Assembly (NCBI GenBank): GCA_025997795.1
Contig: BNVB01000012.1
Span: 1-48,029, forward strand
From: Spirochaetia bacterium
GTDB taxonomy: Bacteria; Spirochaetota; Spirochaetia; Treponematales; Breznakiellaceae
DNA: 48,029 nt
Direction: 5' to 3'
Both the position numbers and the translations under genes were made by a program. This document shows, piece by piece, positions 34,836 to 44,606 of the stretch. Under the pieces are notes generated by a model. It did no database searches. It saw only the letters and a program-made list of their open reading frames with translations, and was not told the origin of the DNA. The first letter of the stretch is position 1. Each line of letters begins with the position of its first letter.

Positions 34836-37589
34836 TTATATTTTTTTCCATTCTGCTAATGTTTCATTCCAGCTTTTTAAAGTTCTTTCATTCTTCTCAT
34901 ATGAAAGTGCACTTTCTAATATAGAAATTGCTTCTGAAACATTTTTGTCAGATATAGTTATAGCTTTATCATGTAGAAAAGCACTAAAATACAGTTTATC
35001 AGAATTTAATTCAATTGCCTTATCAATAGCTATAAGAGATTCCTCTGTTTTACCTAAGCCCCTTTCAATTTTGCATAATTTTTGAAAATAGAATGGATTG
35101 CCGTCATCAGTCTTGATTAATTCTTCTTTAGCTTCTTGAAAATTCTCAGCATCAATAAGTAAATCTACATATTTTACTCTCTGGTAATCATTAAGGATGC
35201 AGGATTTAAAATAAGTTTTTGCAATTCTATAAACTTTATCCATTTTCTCTTTATCATTTATTTCTTCATATTTTAATAATCTATAATATATCGCATTAAT
35301 TGTAGCGAAATCATATTTCAACTCATTATTTTCGTTTATTGTAGCCGGAAGAGGTAACTTTTCACATATCTCAATATACTGCTCTGTCATATTATAGCCT
35401 AAATGGCCTGCTAATTTTGCTAGCAAGCCAAAAGGCTGATCAAACCCAAACAGCAAAGAATAGAATATATTTTCCAAAAAAGAATTTATATTATCATCAA
35501 TATATATTTTTCTGTATTTTTGCATTCTGTTTTGTGCAATAAGTTCATAAATTGAGAGTAAAACAGACAAGGATTGCTTTTCCCAATGATTATCTTGAGT
35601 TAAGACTTTATCAATTAGTTCTTCAAATTCTTCTTTATAATCTTCAAATTTATATTTCGTATAAATCCTTGCAAGATGCAATTTTGCACTATCAGAATCA
35701 GGATGCGTTTTAAGGATTTCTTTAAATACTTTGATGGCGTTATCATATTCTTTTTGTTGTATATATAATTTTCCTAAATGGTGATTTAAAAACCTTCTGT
35801 CATTTTCATTGGTTATATTTTTGATGATATTTTCTAAATGTTCTATATATCTACTACAGATATCATTATATCTGTCTTTTACTCCAGTTTTGTTGAAATT
35901 GGATAATTCAATCTCAATTTTTTCAATTTCCAACAGCAAATCAATTCTATTATTATAATTCATTTTATAACTTTTTAATTCCTCAAGATACCAGTTCCCT
36001 TTCTCAAAGTCACGAGCTTGGACTTTTAAATAAAGAATATTCTTCTTTAGTGAACTTTCAAAAGACAAAGAATGATATACGGTGTTAATAAATTCTGTAT
36101 GTAAGAAAATAAAGTTAAAATAACCTGCTGATTTTCTTTCGTTTTCTAACTTAAGATAGTCTTCTAATATTTGATGTTTTTTAGGCCTATCAATATACTC
36201 ATCTCTTGGAAAGATGAGTAATATGGCATCTAATATTACTTGGTGAATTGTATAATAATTTGGTTCAGTATGCTTAATAAGCGAACGGCTTTTTAAACAT
36301 CTTATTCCAGTTTTACTGATAACAAATTCAAAAAATTCCTTACAAATAGAATTGCTTTTTAAAATCGATATCCAAGTTAACTCCTCTTCATATCCGATTG
36401 AAATTTTCCCCAATATTCTTGTCGCAATTTTTACATTCTTTTCGGGGTCTTCAATAGAGACCGGGTTAATATCTTCTATAATGTCGTTCCAAGAAAAAAT
36501 GCTTTCTTCAGCGATTAAATCTCTTATTATGGACAATAACAAAGGATATCCGCCTACATATTTAATAATTTTTTCTGCCTGATCATTTTCTGGTTTTTTA
36601 TCCGTTTCCATTAAAATACTTTTTGCTATTTCATCATTAACAAATGACAATTCATAAAATAATTCATCATTATGAATATTTTTTTGCAATGAAGTCACAA
36701 TACAAATTGAATAATTATTATTGATTGAAACAAAATTTTCGTATAATGATTTTACATTTTTATTATAATTATCAAATACAACAATAATCTTATAATTTTC
36801 GATCAATGTAGAAAGATTGATAAATGAATTGAAGCGAGATACATGAACCGAATAAAAGTCAATATTATCTGTACTTTCACCGTCAATCCAAATAGCTGTT
36901 TCATAATCGTTTTTTAATGTGTTTAAAATACTTTTTGCAATTTCCGTTTTACCTACGCCACTAATTCCGTAGATCTGAACAAAACCATTCTTTTTTAATC
37001 CATCAATAACAATTTTCTCTTCATCTTTCCTTTCAAAATACCTTTTTGAAGTAAAGTCCGGGATTCTATTTGTTTGCGGCAATATTTTATAATACTCATA
37101 AGACAGGGGTAAATATTCATGTAAAATTTCTTCAATGATTTCAACCTTGGCTATATTATTAAAAATAATATTTGCTATTTTTTCAGAGTCAATTAGTGAA
37201 ATTTTTTGTGCAAAATGTTCGCTATCGATTTTATCGTTTAAGGTTGATATTTTTCCTCCCGATCCTCTTTGATTCACAAACAAAAATATTTTTTTAGTTC
37301 TTGGATGATTTTTTATTGCAGATTTTATATCTTTTATTGGCTTTGGTTCCTCTAGCGGTTCAAAATAATCATTGTCGGTTCCACATTGCCCCACTATTTC
37401 ATAATCTTCCGTGTTAAGATCTGCTGTGTATCCAACGGGTTTTGCGCAGAGATTATGTCCTTTGTGTATTATTGAATTACCAAGAATCAATCCAAATATC
37501 TTTTGGCAGAAATATTCAAAATCAGTTCCGTTTAGTATTAAAAGTTCTTCGCAAATTTTATTAATAAAATTTATTTCTAGTTGACTCAT
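34836..37589 (-). CDS. STAND NTPase with Mrr-like N-terminus and TPR C-terminus (Avs-like)
   Basis: A 917-aa signal-transduction ATPase. Residues 15-140 resemble a restriction-endonuclase (Mrr) fold: GTDFEYFCQKIFGLIL, then YTADLNTEDYEIVGQCG, where Asp fits the first catalytic acid but the Q-x-K position reads QCG, then a beta strand KIFLFVNQRG. The ATPase core has Walker A YGISGVGKTEIAKSIL (residues 207-222) and Walker B IIVVFDNYN (268-276), followed by a helical/winged region. From about residue 600 to the end are TPR units (LGKLYIQQKEYDNAIKVFKE, AKLHLARIYTKYKFEDYKEE, IAIDKAIELNSDKLYFSAFL). This effector-ATPase-TPR sensor plan matches antiviral STAND (Avs) proteins. The start overlaps the methyltransferase stop by 4 nt. 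Strongly AT-rich compared with the upstream genes of its operon. Confidence 0.82.
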   Translation of the reverse strand: MSQLEINFINKICEELLILNGTDFEYFCQKIFGLILGNSIIHKGHNLCAKPVGYTADLNTEDYEIVGQCGTDNDYFEPLEEPKPIKDIKSAIKNHPRTKKIFLFVNQRGSGGKISTLNDKIDSEHFAQKISLIDSEKIANIIFNNIAKVEIIEEILHEYLPLSYEYYKILPQTNRIPDFTSKRYFERKDEEKIVIDGLKKNGFVQIYGISGVGKTEIAKSILNTLKNDYETAIWIDGESTDNIDFYSVHVSRFNSFINLSTLIENYKIIVVFDNYNKNVKSLYENFVSINNNYSICIVTSLQKNIHNDELFYELSFVNDEIAKSILMETDKKPENDQAEKIIKYVGGYPLLLSIIRDLIAEESIFSWNDIIEDINPVSIEDPEKNVKIATRILGKISIGYEEELTWISILKSNSICKEFFEFVISKTGIRCLKSRSLIKHTEPNYYTIHQVILDAILLIFPRDEYIDRPKKHQILEDYLKLENERKSAGYFNFIFLHTEFINTVYHSLSFESSLKKNILYLKVQARDFEKGNWYLEELKSYKMNYNNRIDLLLEIEKIEIELSNFNKTGVKDRYNDICSRYIEHLENIIKNITNENDRRFLNHHLGKLYIQQKEYDNAIKVFKEILKTHPDSDSAKLHLARIYTKYKFEDYKEEFEELIDKVLTQDNHWEKQSLSVLLSIYELIAQNRMQKYRKIYIDDNINSFLENIFYSLLFGFDQPFGLLAKLAGHLGYNMTEQYIEICEKLPLPATINENNELKYDFATINAIYYRLLKYEEINDKEKMDKVYRIAKTYFKSCILNDYQRVKYVDLLIDAENFQEAKEELIKTDDGNPFYFQKLCKIERGLGKTEESLIAIDKAIELNSDKLYFSAFLHDKAITISDKNVSEAISILESALSYEKNERTLKSWNETLAEWKKI

Positions 37590-40500
37590 AGATTCTCCTC
37601 CCTATCCCACGCCTCCAGCACCAGCCGCCCGGTCCGGTACTCCCCATATTCCGCCATTTCCTTATCCTTGAGCACCCGGAAGGTCTCCGATGGGTAGTCC
37701 GGCCCCATAACGCTTGCGGGGTCAAGAATATAGCGAAGCTCGTCACGGGTTAGGCCGTAGAGCTTTGCGTAACGGGCGTCGAGGCTTGCACGGAGCTGAG
37801 CCCGGCGGTCGGGGTTAAAGACAAAGGGCTCTAAAACGGACGGGGTGAATGACTGTTTTGCAAGAAACTCAAGGGACGGCGGAACATAGGCAGCATCTTC
37901 CGCTCCATATCGCTGTTTAAGGAGAAGCTGCCGCATATGGGCATCACTGTCATTCCAAATATCTTCGGCAAAACCAGCCAAATCCACTGCAGTATAGGTA
38001 AGTTCCAGAACCTGGGGAACGATGAAGGTTAGGTCAGTCGCTGAGTATGCAGAAGGGGGTAACACAGGAAACTGCATGATATAAAAGAAGTTTAAATTTG
38101 TACCACCAACTTTTTGACGTGCAACAAAATCAAGTGTTAATGAATTTAAACTGCCGTAAAGAGCGGCATATAATAAGGCATTTCTTTTTTCGTAAAATGA
38201 AACAATGGTCATACTATTTCCAACTGCCGAAATCGGTACCATACCAGATATCAATGTTCTCTCATCAGTTGTTCGACATATTCCTCTCCATCCCATCAGC
38301 CATTTAAGGTGGTTTTGTCCCTCTGTTGTGTGTTTTTGAGTCTCCTCAATTTTTCTTTTACTGGCAATTCTCTCCAACACCTCATTTTTGTCCACCCAAT
38401 ACTGAGGCCTAATCGTAAAAGTGGGATTTTGTTTCTGTTCTACTTTTACATCAGCAGTGCTTCCTGAATCGTTGTAAGTTGCCCATCGGTGATCAAACTG
38501 ATGGAACAACTTTGCTTCATAAAGAGGAAGCCGGTTTTCCCTCGGTGAAGTCTGAAACAACCCGGAATCATTTGACATATCAAACATCCGCATAAACTGT
38601 ATCCCCCAAGGATTAGGCACACCTCCAACAGTAGATGTATCTTTTCTAATTAGAATTGGAACTTTATGATATATCTTTTTGGTAAGCTCTGCGTCTTTCT
38701 CAGAGCGGAAAATCGGGCATGTCAGGGTATTTGGGTTGAGGAGAGTAAATTCTTCCCGGAGAAGTTTAAAATGACGACGGGTGTCCGTAAGCTGAGTGGT
38801 ATTAGTCAGGAAAAAGGAGAGATCGGCGAAAGCACCCTCACCCAAACTTAATAGTGAAAATTTCATACGGCTATCAACAGCAGGGAATATCCCCTCCCGA
38901 TTTTCAAAGTCATAGAGGGCAATGAGACTTGATTTGGAAATTTTTGCAAAGTAATTCTTGGTACTGTCATCGGTGACAATTCCCGTGGGTACAATAAAAC
39001 CTGCCCGGCCCTTCGTATGCCTTATTTCTAAAATGGTTTCGGCAAAAAGAGCGTAGGTGTTTACGTCCCCAGTTCCGGTTAAGGGAAATCGGCCTCCGGC
39101 ATCTTTATTTACATGGGCAAAGAGGGAATCCGCCTCTACATTCCGCCGGGCCTGGAGAAATTCAGCATATTGGGATTTTTCATATTCATTTCCATCTGCA
39201 AGAGCGCGTATCATTCGACCCCGGATACTCTTATTTGCAGCGGCAGCAATCGCAGGGTTTCGTGCTGCAAAGAATTCTTCCTCCTGCAACTTAATCCGCT
39301 CCCATGGCGGATTCCCCAAAACACAGTCAAAACCGCCTCTAGTAAAGATCTCGGGAAATTCAAGCCGCCAGTGGAAGAAGCGGCTTTCTCCAGCAATCTT
39401 TGCGGATAGGGCATTTACCCCCGGTGAAAAGGAAGATTCCTCCTGACCTGCAATGGCGCGGTTAAGGTCTGCGGTAGTGGGAACAGGATGCCCCTCTTTC
39501 TTTACCGTATAAAAAGAAGCGGTGTACAGGTCGCAGGCTTTCTTAACGGTTAAGTATTCCGGGCTTTGTTGCAGATTTGCAAAGAGTGTTCGTTTTTCCT
39601 CCACCTGTGTAAGACTGTCATTCTGAATATTTTCAATCCGCCAGTGAAACGCAGTAAGGGCAGCCTCTGATTTTTCGATGGAAGATTCAAAAAGTAAATT
39701 CTGCGCCTTTTCTCTCACAGTGTTTTCATTCTTATTACGCTTCTTTAATTTAGACGCAAAGTCCTTATCATCCCCCGAAAGAGCTTTAAAGGCATCATCC
39801 GGTATACCCTTGGATAGAGCTTCAAAATCAAGAACACCAATGAGGGAATTACCACAGCGGATATGGTGATCTAAAAACGAAAGAGGTTTCCCCGGCTCAT
39901 AGCCTTCAAGCCACAGGGCCATGCGGGCAAGCTCCACCGCCAGGGGATTCAAGTCCACCCCGTAAATACTGGAAGAGATAATATCCCGAAGGGCTGCGCG
40001 GTATGAAATGTCCGTAATGGTTCCATTAGTTCTGATAGCCGCCAGATGTTCCGCAAGGCGGCGGCTCGCTGCTAAAAGAAAGTGCCCGCTTCCACAGCTT
40101 GGATCAATCACGGTTATTCCAAGAATAGTTTTTTCTGGTGTTTCTTTACCAGCCGCCAATTTTTCTTCAATCAGCGGATCAAGGTTGCTTTTGATAAGGC
40201 ACTGAACCAGGCTGTCATCGGTATAATAACTGCCGGAGGTCTTGCGAAGATTCCCTCTGGGAATCCCATTCCCGGCGGTTGAAGCGTTTCCGGAGGAAAC
40301 GTTTTCAATATCAAACCCGAGAAAGCCGAAGGATAGTCGGGAAACATCAACCTGGGGCACCAGTTCAAGAAGACTTTCATAAATGGAACCAAGTTCCTCT
40401 ACTCCCATGTTTTTATAGTCGATAAGCGTCCGCGTGTTTCCGTCCACTGTCCAGCGTATCCTGAACATGGCTTCAAGCAAGGCAGCATTGGAAAGACCGC

Positions 40501-41539
40501 ATTTATCCAGATGAGGGCATTGGTCGGCATTAAAAAGGCCGCCTAAAACAGGCAAATCCAAGGGATTATTTCCGGTTGTTCCACCGCCTAAAAGTTTATA
40601 GACGATTTTAATACCTTCCCATAAATCACCGTAACTATCAGCGGCAGTATACCGGGCACTGCGTTCCCGCAGACGGCGCAGGCTGTAGCCTTTTTCATAA
40701 AGAGTGTGCTTGGCATGAAGGCCCACTTCCATTTGTTCCGTTTTGTCGGACAAATGTTCAAAAATAAGGCCCCGTTCTTCAACGGTAATAATAAACAGGA
40801 AACGGTACATAAGCCGCATGAGTTCCTGAAAATAGTTTTCGTTTGAGAGTTCACCGGATTCCAGAATTTGGCGCAGTTCATTATTGCCCGGAGCCTTACC
40901 CTGTATATCGTAACTTAAAAAGCCCTGCCCAAGAATGCGTAATGCCCTGGTAACACCCACGCGCAGTCCTTCGCGGACCCGGACGCCCAATTCTTCACCG
41001 GCTTTTTTCCATACATCCCAAACACATTCGCCTTTACCGTCATTGTCCAGGCCGAGAGTACGGCTTCCGTGTATTACACGATAAAGCATCTGGTATTCAG
41101 GGAAGCGGTTTTCCCGCAGAATAGTTTCAAGGTTAAATTCCAGGTACGAAGGCCGTGCCAAAGAAGCGGATTTACGAACCAGCCGCAAATAGTGGGTGTC
41201 ACAAACAATATACCATGAAGCGGCGCTTTCTGTTGTGTTTATATTAACCAGTTTTTCAAAAAGTTCCGGTGTGTAAGAAAGCGCATCTATAAAAAATTCC
41301 CGGATAAAACGCTTTTCAGTTAATTTTTTATCTTCAAGACCCTTCCATTGCGCCTGGGCAATCTGAAAACTTCTGCCGATTTCATCAAGCAAACGAAGTC
41401 CGCGGGGAATCTGATAATCAACGTCATCTTCTTTTGCCGCAGTACCTACGACCGCTTTTTCTACAATCTCTGCGGTAAAACATGAGCCTTCGAGTTTTAT
41501 CGTATCAAAGCTTAAGCCTGATATTTTGGTTCTCCGCAT
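37586..41539 (-). CDS. large N6-adenine DNA methyltransferase (DrmMI/PglX-like, Eco57I-type MTase core)
   Basis: A 1317-aa methyltransferase. Residues 1-430 are a helical N-terminal region of the PglX/type IIG kind; I see no clear PD-(D/E)XK site. The MTase core begins SGSYYTDDSLVQCLI, with motif I VIDPSCGSGHFLLA (477-490), IYGVDLNPLAVELARMALWL (motif II area) and motif IV VLGNPPWERI (740-749). NPPW indicates adenine-N6 methylation. A target-recognition region follows (to about residue 1150), ending in a C-terminal domain. A ribosome-site-like AAGGGCG precedes the ATG at 41539. In DISARM class 1 the drmMI product has this size and motif set. It lies 29 nt after the 57-aa ORF and is coupled to the STAND gene. 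Confidence 0.88.
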   Translation of the reverse strand: MRRTKISGLSFDTIKLEGSCFTAEIVEKAVVGTAAKEDDVDYQIPRGLRLLDEIGRSFQIAQAQWKGLEDKKLTEKRFIREFFIDALSYTPELFEKLVNINTTESAASWYIVCDTHYLRLVRKSASLARPSYLEFNLETILRENRFPEYQMLYRVIHGSRTLGLDNDGKGECVWDVWKKAGEELGVRVREGLRVGVTRALRILGQGFLSYDIQGKAPGNNELRQILESGELSNENYFQELMRLMYRFLFIITVEERGLIFEHLSDKTEQMEVGLHAKHTLYEKGYSLRRLRERSARYTAADSYGDLWEGIKIVYKLLGGGTTGNNPLDLPVLGGLFNADQCPHLDKCGLSNAALLEAMFRIRWTVDGNTRTLIDYKNMGVEELGSIYESLLELVPQVDVSRLSFGFLGFDIENVSSGNASTAGNGIPRGNLRKTSGSYYTDDSLVQCLIKSNLDPLIEEKLAAGKETPEKTILGITVIDPSCGSGHFLLAASRRLAEHLAAIRTNGTITDISYRAALRDIISSSIYGVDLNPLAVELARMALWLEGYEPGKPLSFLDHHIRCGNSLIGVLDFEALSKGIPDDAFKALSGDDKDFASKLKKRNKNENTVREKAQNLLFESSIEKSEAALTAFHWRIENIQNDSLTQVEEKRTLFANLQQSPEYLTVKKACDLYTASFYTVKKEGHPVPTTADLNRAIAGQEESSFSPGVNALSAKIAGESRFFHWRLEFPEIFTRGGFDCVLGNPPWERIKLQEEEFFAARNPAIAAAANKSIRGRMIRALADGNEYEKSQYAEFLQARRNVEADSLFAHVNKDAGGRFPLTGTGDVNTYALFAETILEIRHTKGRAGFIVPTGIVTDDSTKNYFAKISKSSLIALYDFENREGIFPAVDSRMKFSLLSLGEGAFADLSFFLTNTTQLTDTRRHFKLLREEFTLLNPNTLTCPIFRSEKDAELTKKIYHKVPILIRKDTSTVGGVPNPWGIQFMRMFDMSNDSGLFQTSPRENRLPLYEAKLFHQFDHRWATYNDSGSTADVKVEQKQNPTFTIRPQYWVDKNEVLERIASKRKIEETQKHTTEGQNHLKWLMGWRGICRTTDERTLISGMVPISAVGNSMTIVSFYEKRNALLYAALYGSLNSLTLDFVARQKVGGTNLNFFYIMQFPVLPPSAYSATDLTFIVPQVLELTYTAVDLAGFAEDIWNDSDAHMRQLLLKQRYGAEDAAYVPPSLEFLAKQSFTPSVLEPFVFNPDRRAQLRASLDARYAKLYGLTRDELRYILDPASVMGPDYPSETFRVLKDKEMAEYGEYRTGRLVLEAWDREENL

Positions 41540-41567
41540 GTTATTCGCCCTTATATGACCCCATGGA

Positions 41568-41741
41568 TTAAACAGTCTCCAATTTATACTTATCTATCGT
41601 TTCAGCAATGAGCTTATCCAAATCGAGCTTTCCGTCTATGCACTTCCGCATTTCCTCTTTATTTTCCATAGTAAGTGGCATATCCTCCATGGACATTGAA
41701 AAATCAATATTGCCAATAATGTATTCAGCATCGTTGTTCAT
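41568..41741 (-). CDS. 57-aa acidic small protein between SNF2 helicase and methyltransferase
   Basis: A complete ORF of 57 codons: start ATG at 41741, stop TAA at 41568-41570. The protein begins MNNDAEYIIGNIDFSMSMED and ends TIDKYKLETV; it is acidic with a predicted helix in the second half (LDLDKLIAETIDKY). An AGGA site overlaps the stop codon of the SNF2 helicase gene, 10 nt before the ATG, so it looks translationally coupled. It fills the only gap in the operon almost exactly. I know no family for it. It might be a modulator or assembly factor for the flanking methyltransferase, or an inhibitor of the STAND protein. Confidence 0.72.
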   Translation of the reverse strand: MNNDAEYIIGNIDFSMSMEDMPLTMENKEEMRKCIDGKLDLDKLIAETIDKYKLETV

Positions 41742-41750
41742 GTTTTCGTC

Positions 41751-44606
41751 CTATAATTCCGCAGGCAATAGTACATAAAGCCCTATCAAATCTACCGGCA
41801 ACCCTGGACTTACCGCAAAAGTCCCCCGGTCCTGCGCCGCCTGTCGTATTCTCCGATGGTCAGCGAGAAGCTCGTTGGAACGGTCTTTAGCGATCTTTTC
41901 AAATACTGTACTGTTTTCCTTCCACCAGAATAAACTTGCGGTAAGTTCCCGCTCTATAACGGATTTATCAAGGTTTCCCGTAGGCCGCTCCCCAAGCAGG
42001 ACGTTAAGTTTTTCCTTTTGAAGTTCAACTGGGTTTTTTCGCCCTTCAAAACCTAAAAGCAGAGCTTCTTCGGCTAAGGTTGTTTTTGTATTCCCTCCCT
42101 TTCGGGTCATTTCTATTTTGTGTCGCAATCTTACAAGGAAAACGGTAGTCGCAAGATTGACCGCGCTTGTTTCATAAACGCCACAACGGGCGGCTATCTG
42201 TGTGTCTGTTATATTCAAGGTATTTTGTTCCAATGCAGTTTCCAGCATATAATCTGCCAAAACGGTAACCAGCGGATTGCTCCGGTGGATAAAAACAGCA
42301 TTTTTTTCCGGGGGATATACAAAATTAAGGCGCATGGTTTTGCTTATGCCCTCATCTTGCATACGGTTTTTTAAGGCCGACGGCAAAATGCCGGGATTGA
42401 ACTTGTAAAAAGCCAGACGGTCGCCTTTTATACTATTTTCAAGCGGAGCATTAAGCACATAAAGGGAATCATTTACAAAACGCTCCACATCGTGCTCGCT
42501 GCCAAGGATTTCATTTTGCTTGCGCCACTCTGGAAGTACATCCTCGGGTTTTAGACTGTGCTGGGCAAATATCGTGCGGTTAGCCTTTTCTTTGTCGGCG
42601 GCGTCCTGCCATTGATCGGTAATTTTATCCAAATCGATATTATCACCAAAATCAAATGTTCCCTGATTAATCGACTTTGCTGTTGGTTTCATGATTGCCG
42701 CTTTTACTATGGCGGTTTGTATTTTACTTTCATCTTCCGGTATGGGCACAAGAATACCTAAAGCATTTCGAATTATACGGGCTTTTTTGATAATCACGTT
42801 GAAGATTAAGCCGTCAACCGGATTGTTTTCGCCGTAAAGCATAACACACCGTACTTCAGTTGATTTTTGACCAAACCGATCAACCCGTCCCTCCCGCTGC
42901 TCATGGCGGGCAGGGTTCCACGCGAGATCATAATGAATGGCGGCGTCAAAACCGTGCTGCAGGTTTATCCCTTCTGAAAGACAATCGGTAGCCACAAGCA
43001 CCGGAATATCGGCGTCATTTACCAGGCTTTCAATTTGTTCTTCCCGTTCATCGGAGGTTATTTCCCCGGTGATACATGCAACTTGTACATCCTGTTTATC
43101 CTTAAAGTGTTCCCGCAGAACATCTGCAACATAATGGGCCGTAGCAATGTAACGGCAAAATATTACCGGCTTAAAACGGGGCGCGTGTCTTATAAGGGCC
43201 TCTACCTCTTTTACCAGTATGGCAAGTTTTGGGTCGTTCTTAATCCCCCGCAGGCTTTCAGTTTCGTCTATAAGGCTTTGCAAGAATGAACTTTCTTCGA
43301 TAAGGGCGGCAGGCTCCTCATCATTTAGTATTAATTCGTCGCCAATACCATCCATAATGCGTTCATCATCTGTTAAGGTTAGTGTTTCTCCCTCTAAACT
43401 CTTTCCGTAAAGACAGGTCGTTAATGCACGTTTTGCAGCATCCGGAGAAGAAGAAACACAACGAAGCAAGGCGATAACCGCATACCACATTATCTTAATC
43501 TCTTTACCCTGCTCTTTTTCTGCTTTTTGAACCAACTCAGAACAATAGGAACGAATTTTCTCAAAAAATATTTCCCACTTGCCGGAAAGCTTATACGTTG
43601 CTTCTTTTGTTTTTCGGTTTGGAAAAAGGGACTGATCATGCCATTCATTTATATCCAGGCGGCGTCGCTGAACAAAGTAATTACCAAGATCTTCGCGCAA
43701 TTTATGATTTTGGGTGCTGGCTACACTATTTACTGCAAGGTCGGCAAAGTCAGGCCGCAATAAAGAAAGCAAATTGGAAAAGCCGCTCTGGTTTCCTGAA
43801 TGCGGAGTAGCGGTAAGCATAACCAAATGGCGTTCCGCATTTTCACTTAGTTTTTTTAACAGTTCATAACGCTGCTGCTTGCCCTGGCCCAAACTGGTAC
43901 AGGTATGGGCTTCATCAACAATAACCATCATTGGGGCATTGGCGATAAAGTATGCGCGGTGTTCAGGTATCTTGATATAATCAAGGCTGGTCACCGTTGC
44001 GATATAATAATCAAAAATGGAAACGCCCCTGGGGGCATCCCGTTCAAGACGCTTGATATTCCCTGCCGTCACTGCCACGGCGTCAATATGGAAATGATTT
44101 TTTAATTCCCATACCCATTGTTCCACAAGATGGGGCGGACACAAGACAGAAAATCGATCAATCTCTCCGCGATCCAGAAATTCCCGGGCAATAAGTCCCG
44201 CTTCAATTGTTTTACCGATGCCAACATCATCCGCAATGAGCAGCCTGACGGTTTCCTGCTTAAGAGCCATGAGAAGCGGCACAAGTTGATAAGCCCTTGG
44301 TTCTACGGCAATGTTGCCAAACCCGCGAAAAGGCCCGGCTCCTGCCCGGCACTTCATTAAAAGCGCATCCCGGAGAAGTATTGCGGAATAAAAAGGACCT
44401 GGTTTGTTTATGTCCGGTGGAGGGAAGACAGCATCCTCAATAGGCATAATTTCCAAATCAGGTATAATTGCCTGAACCTCTTCATTGGAACCACCTAATG
44501 GACGGAGCAGGAGAACATCGTCAGAACTCGGTTCTACCACCCATTCACGGCCACGGGCACGAATAAGAGAACCGGGCTTATAGGTTACAGCCGCCGCATC
44601 ACTCAT
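41751..44606 (-). CDS. SNF2-type helicase, DrmD-like
   Basis: A 951-aa superfamily 2 translocase of the HepA/SNF2 group. Walker A is LLIADDVGIGKTIEAGLIAR (residues 122-141), motif Ia LCPPHLVEQW, motif II MVIVDEAH (DEAH 231-234), motif III VMLTATPHSG. The second RecA lobe has VIFCRYIATAHYVAD and ATDCLSEGINLQ, then REGRVDRFGQKS (motif VI). The wording of motif I and its surroundings is what I associate with DISARM DrmD and BREX BrxHII. The start overlaps the DUF1998 helicase stop by 8 nt. It should track along DNA and cooperate with the methyltransferase and the other helicase in self/non-self discrimination. Confidence 0.88.
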   Translation of the reverse strand: MSDAAAVTYKPGSLIRARGREWVVEPSSDDVLLLRPLGGSNEEVQAIIPDLEIMPIEDAVFPPPDINKPGPFYSAILLRDALLMKCRAGAGPFRGFGNIAVEPRAYQLVPLLMALKQETVRLLIADDVGIGKTIEAGLIAREFLDRGEIDRFSVLCPPHLVEQWVWELKNHFHIDAVAVTAGNIKRLERDAPRGVSIFDYYIATVTSLDYIKIPEHRAYFIANAPMMVIVDEAHTCTSLGQGKQQRYELLKKLSENAERHLVMLTATPHSGNQSGFSNLLSLLRPDFADLAVNSVASTQNHKLREDLGNYFVQRRRLDINEWHDQSLFPNRKTKEATYKLSGKWEIFFEKIRSYCSELVQKAEKEQGKEIKIMWYAVIALLRCVSSSPDAAKRALTTCLYGKSLEGETLTLTDDERIMDGIGDELILNDEEPAALIEESSFLQSLIDETESLRGIKNDPKLAILVKEVEALIRHAPRFKPVIFCRYIATAHYVADVLREHFKDKQDVQVACITGEITSDEREEQIESLVNDADIPVLVATDCLSEGINLQHGFDAAIHYDLAWNPARHEQREGRVDRFGQKSTEVRCVMLYGENNPVDGLIFNVIIKKARIIRNALGILVPIPEDESKIQTAIVKAAIMKPTAKSINQGTFDFGDNIDLDKITDQWQDAADKEKANRTIFAQHSLKPEDVLPEWRKQNEILGSEHDVERFVNDSLYVLNAPLENSIKGDRLAFYKFNPGILPSALKNRMQDEGISKTMRLNFVYPPEKNAVFIHRSNPLVTVLADYMLETALEQNTLNITDTQIAARCGVYETSAVNLATTVFLVRLRHKIEMTRKGGNTKTTLAEEALLLGFEGRKNPVELQKEKLNVLLGERPTGNLDKSVIERELTASLFWWKENSTVFEKIAKDRSNELLADHRRIRQAAQDRGTFAVSPGLPVDLIGLYVLLPAEL

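Noticed and set aside
37586..41539. Considered as a self-contained type IIG restriction-modification enzyme
   Set aside because: The MTase core is clear but no PD-(D/E)XK site is seen in the N-terminus, and the helicase neighbours fit DISARM/BREX-type logic better.
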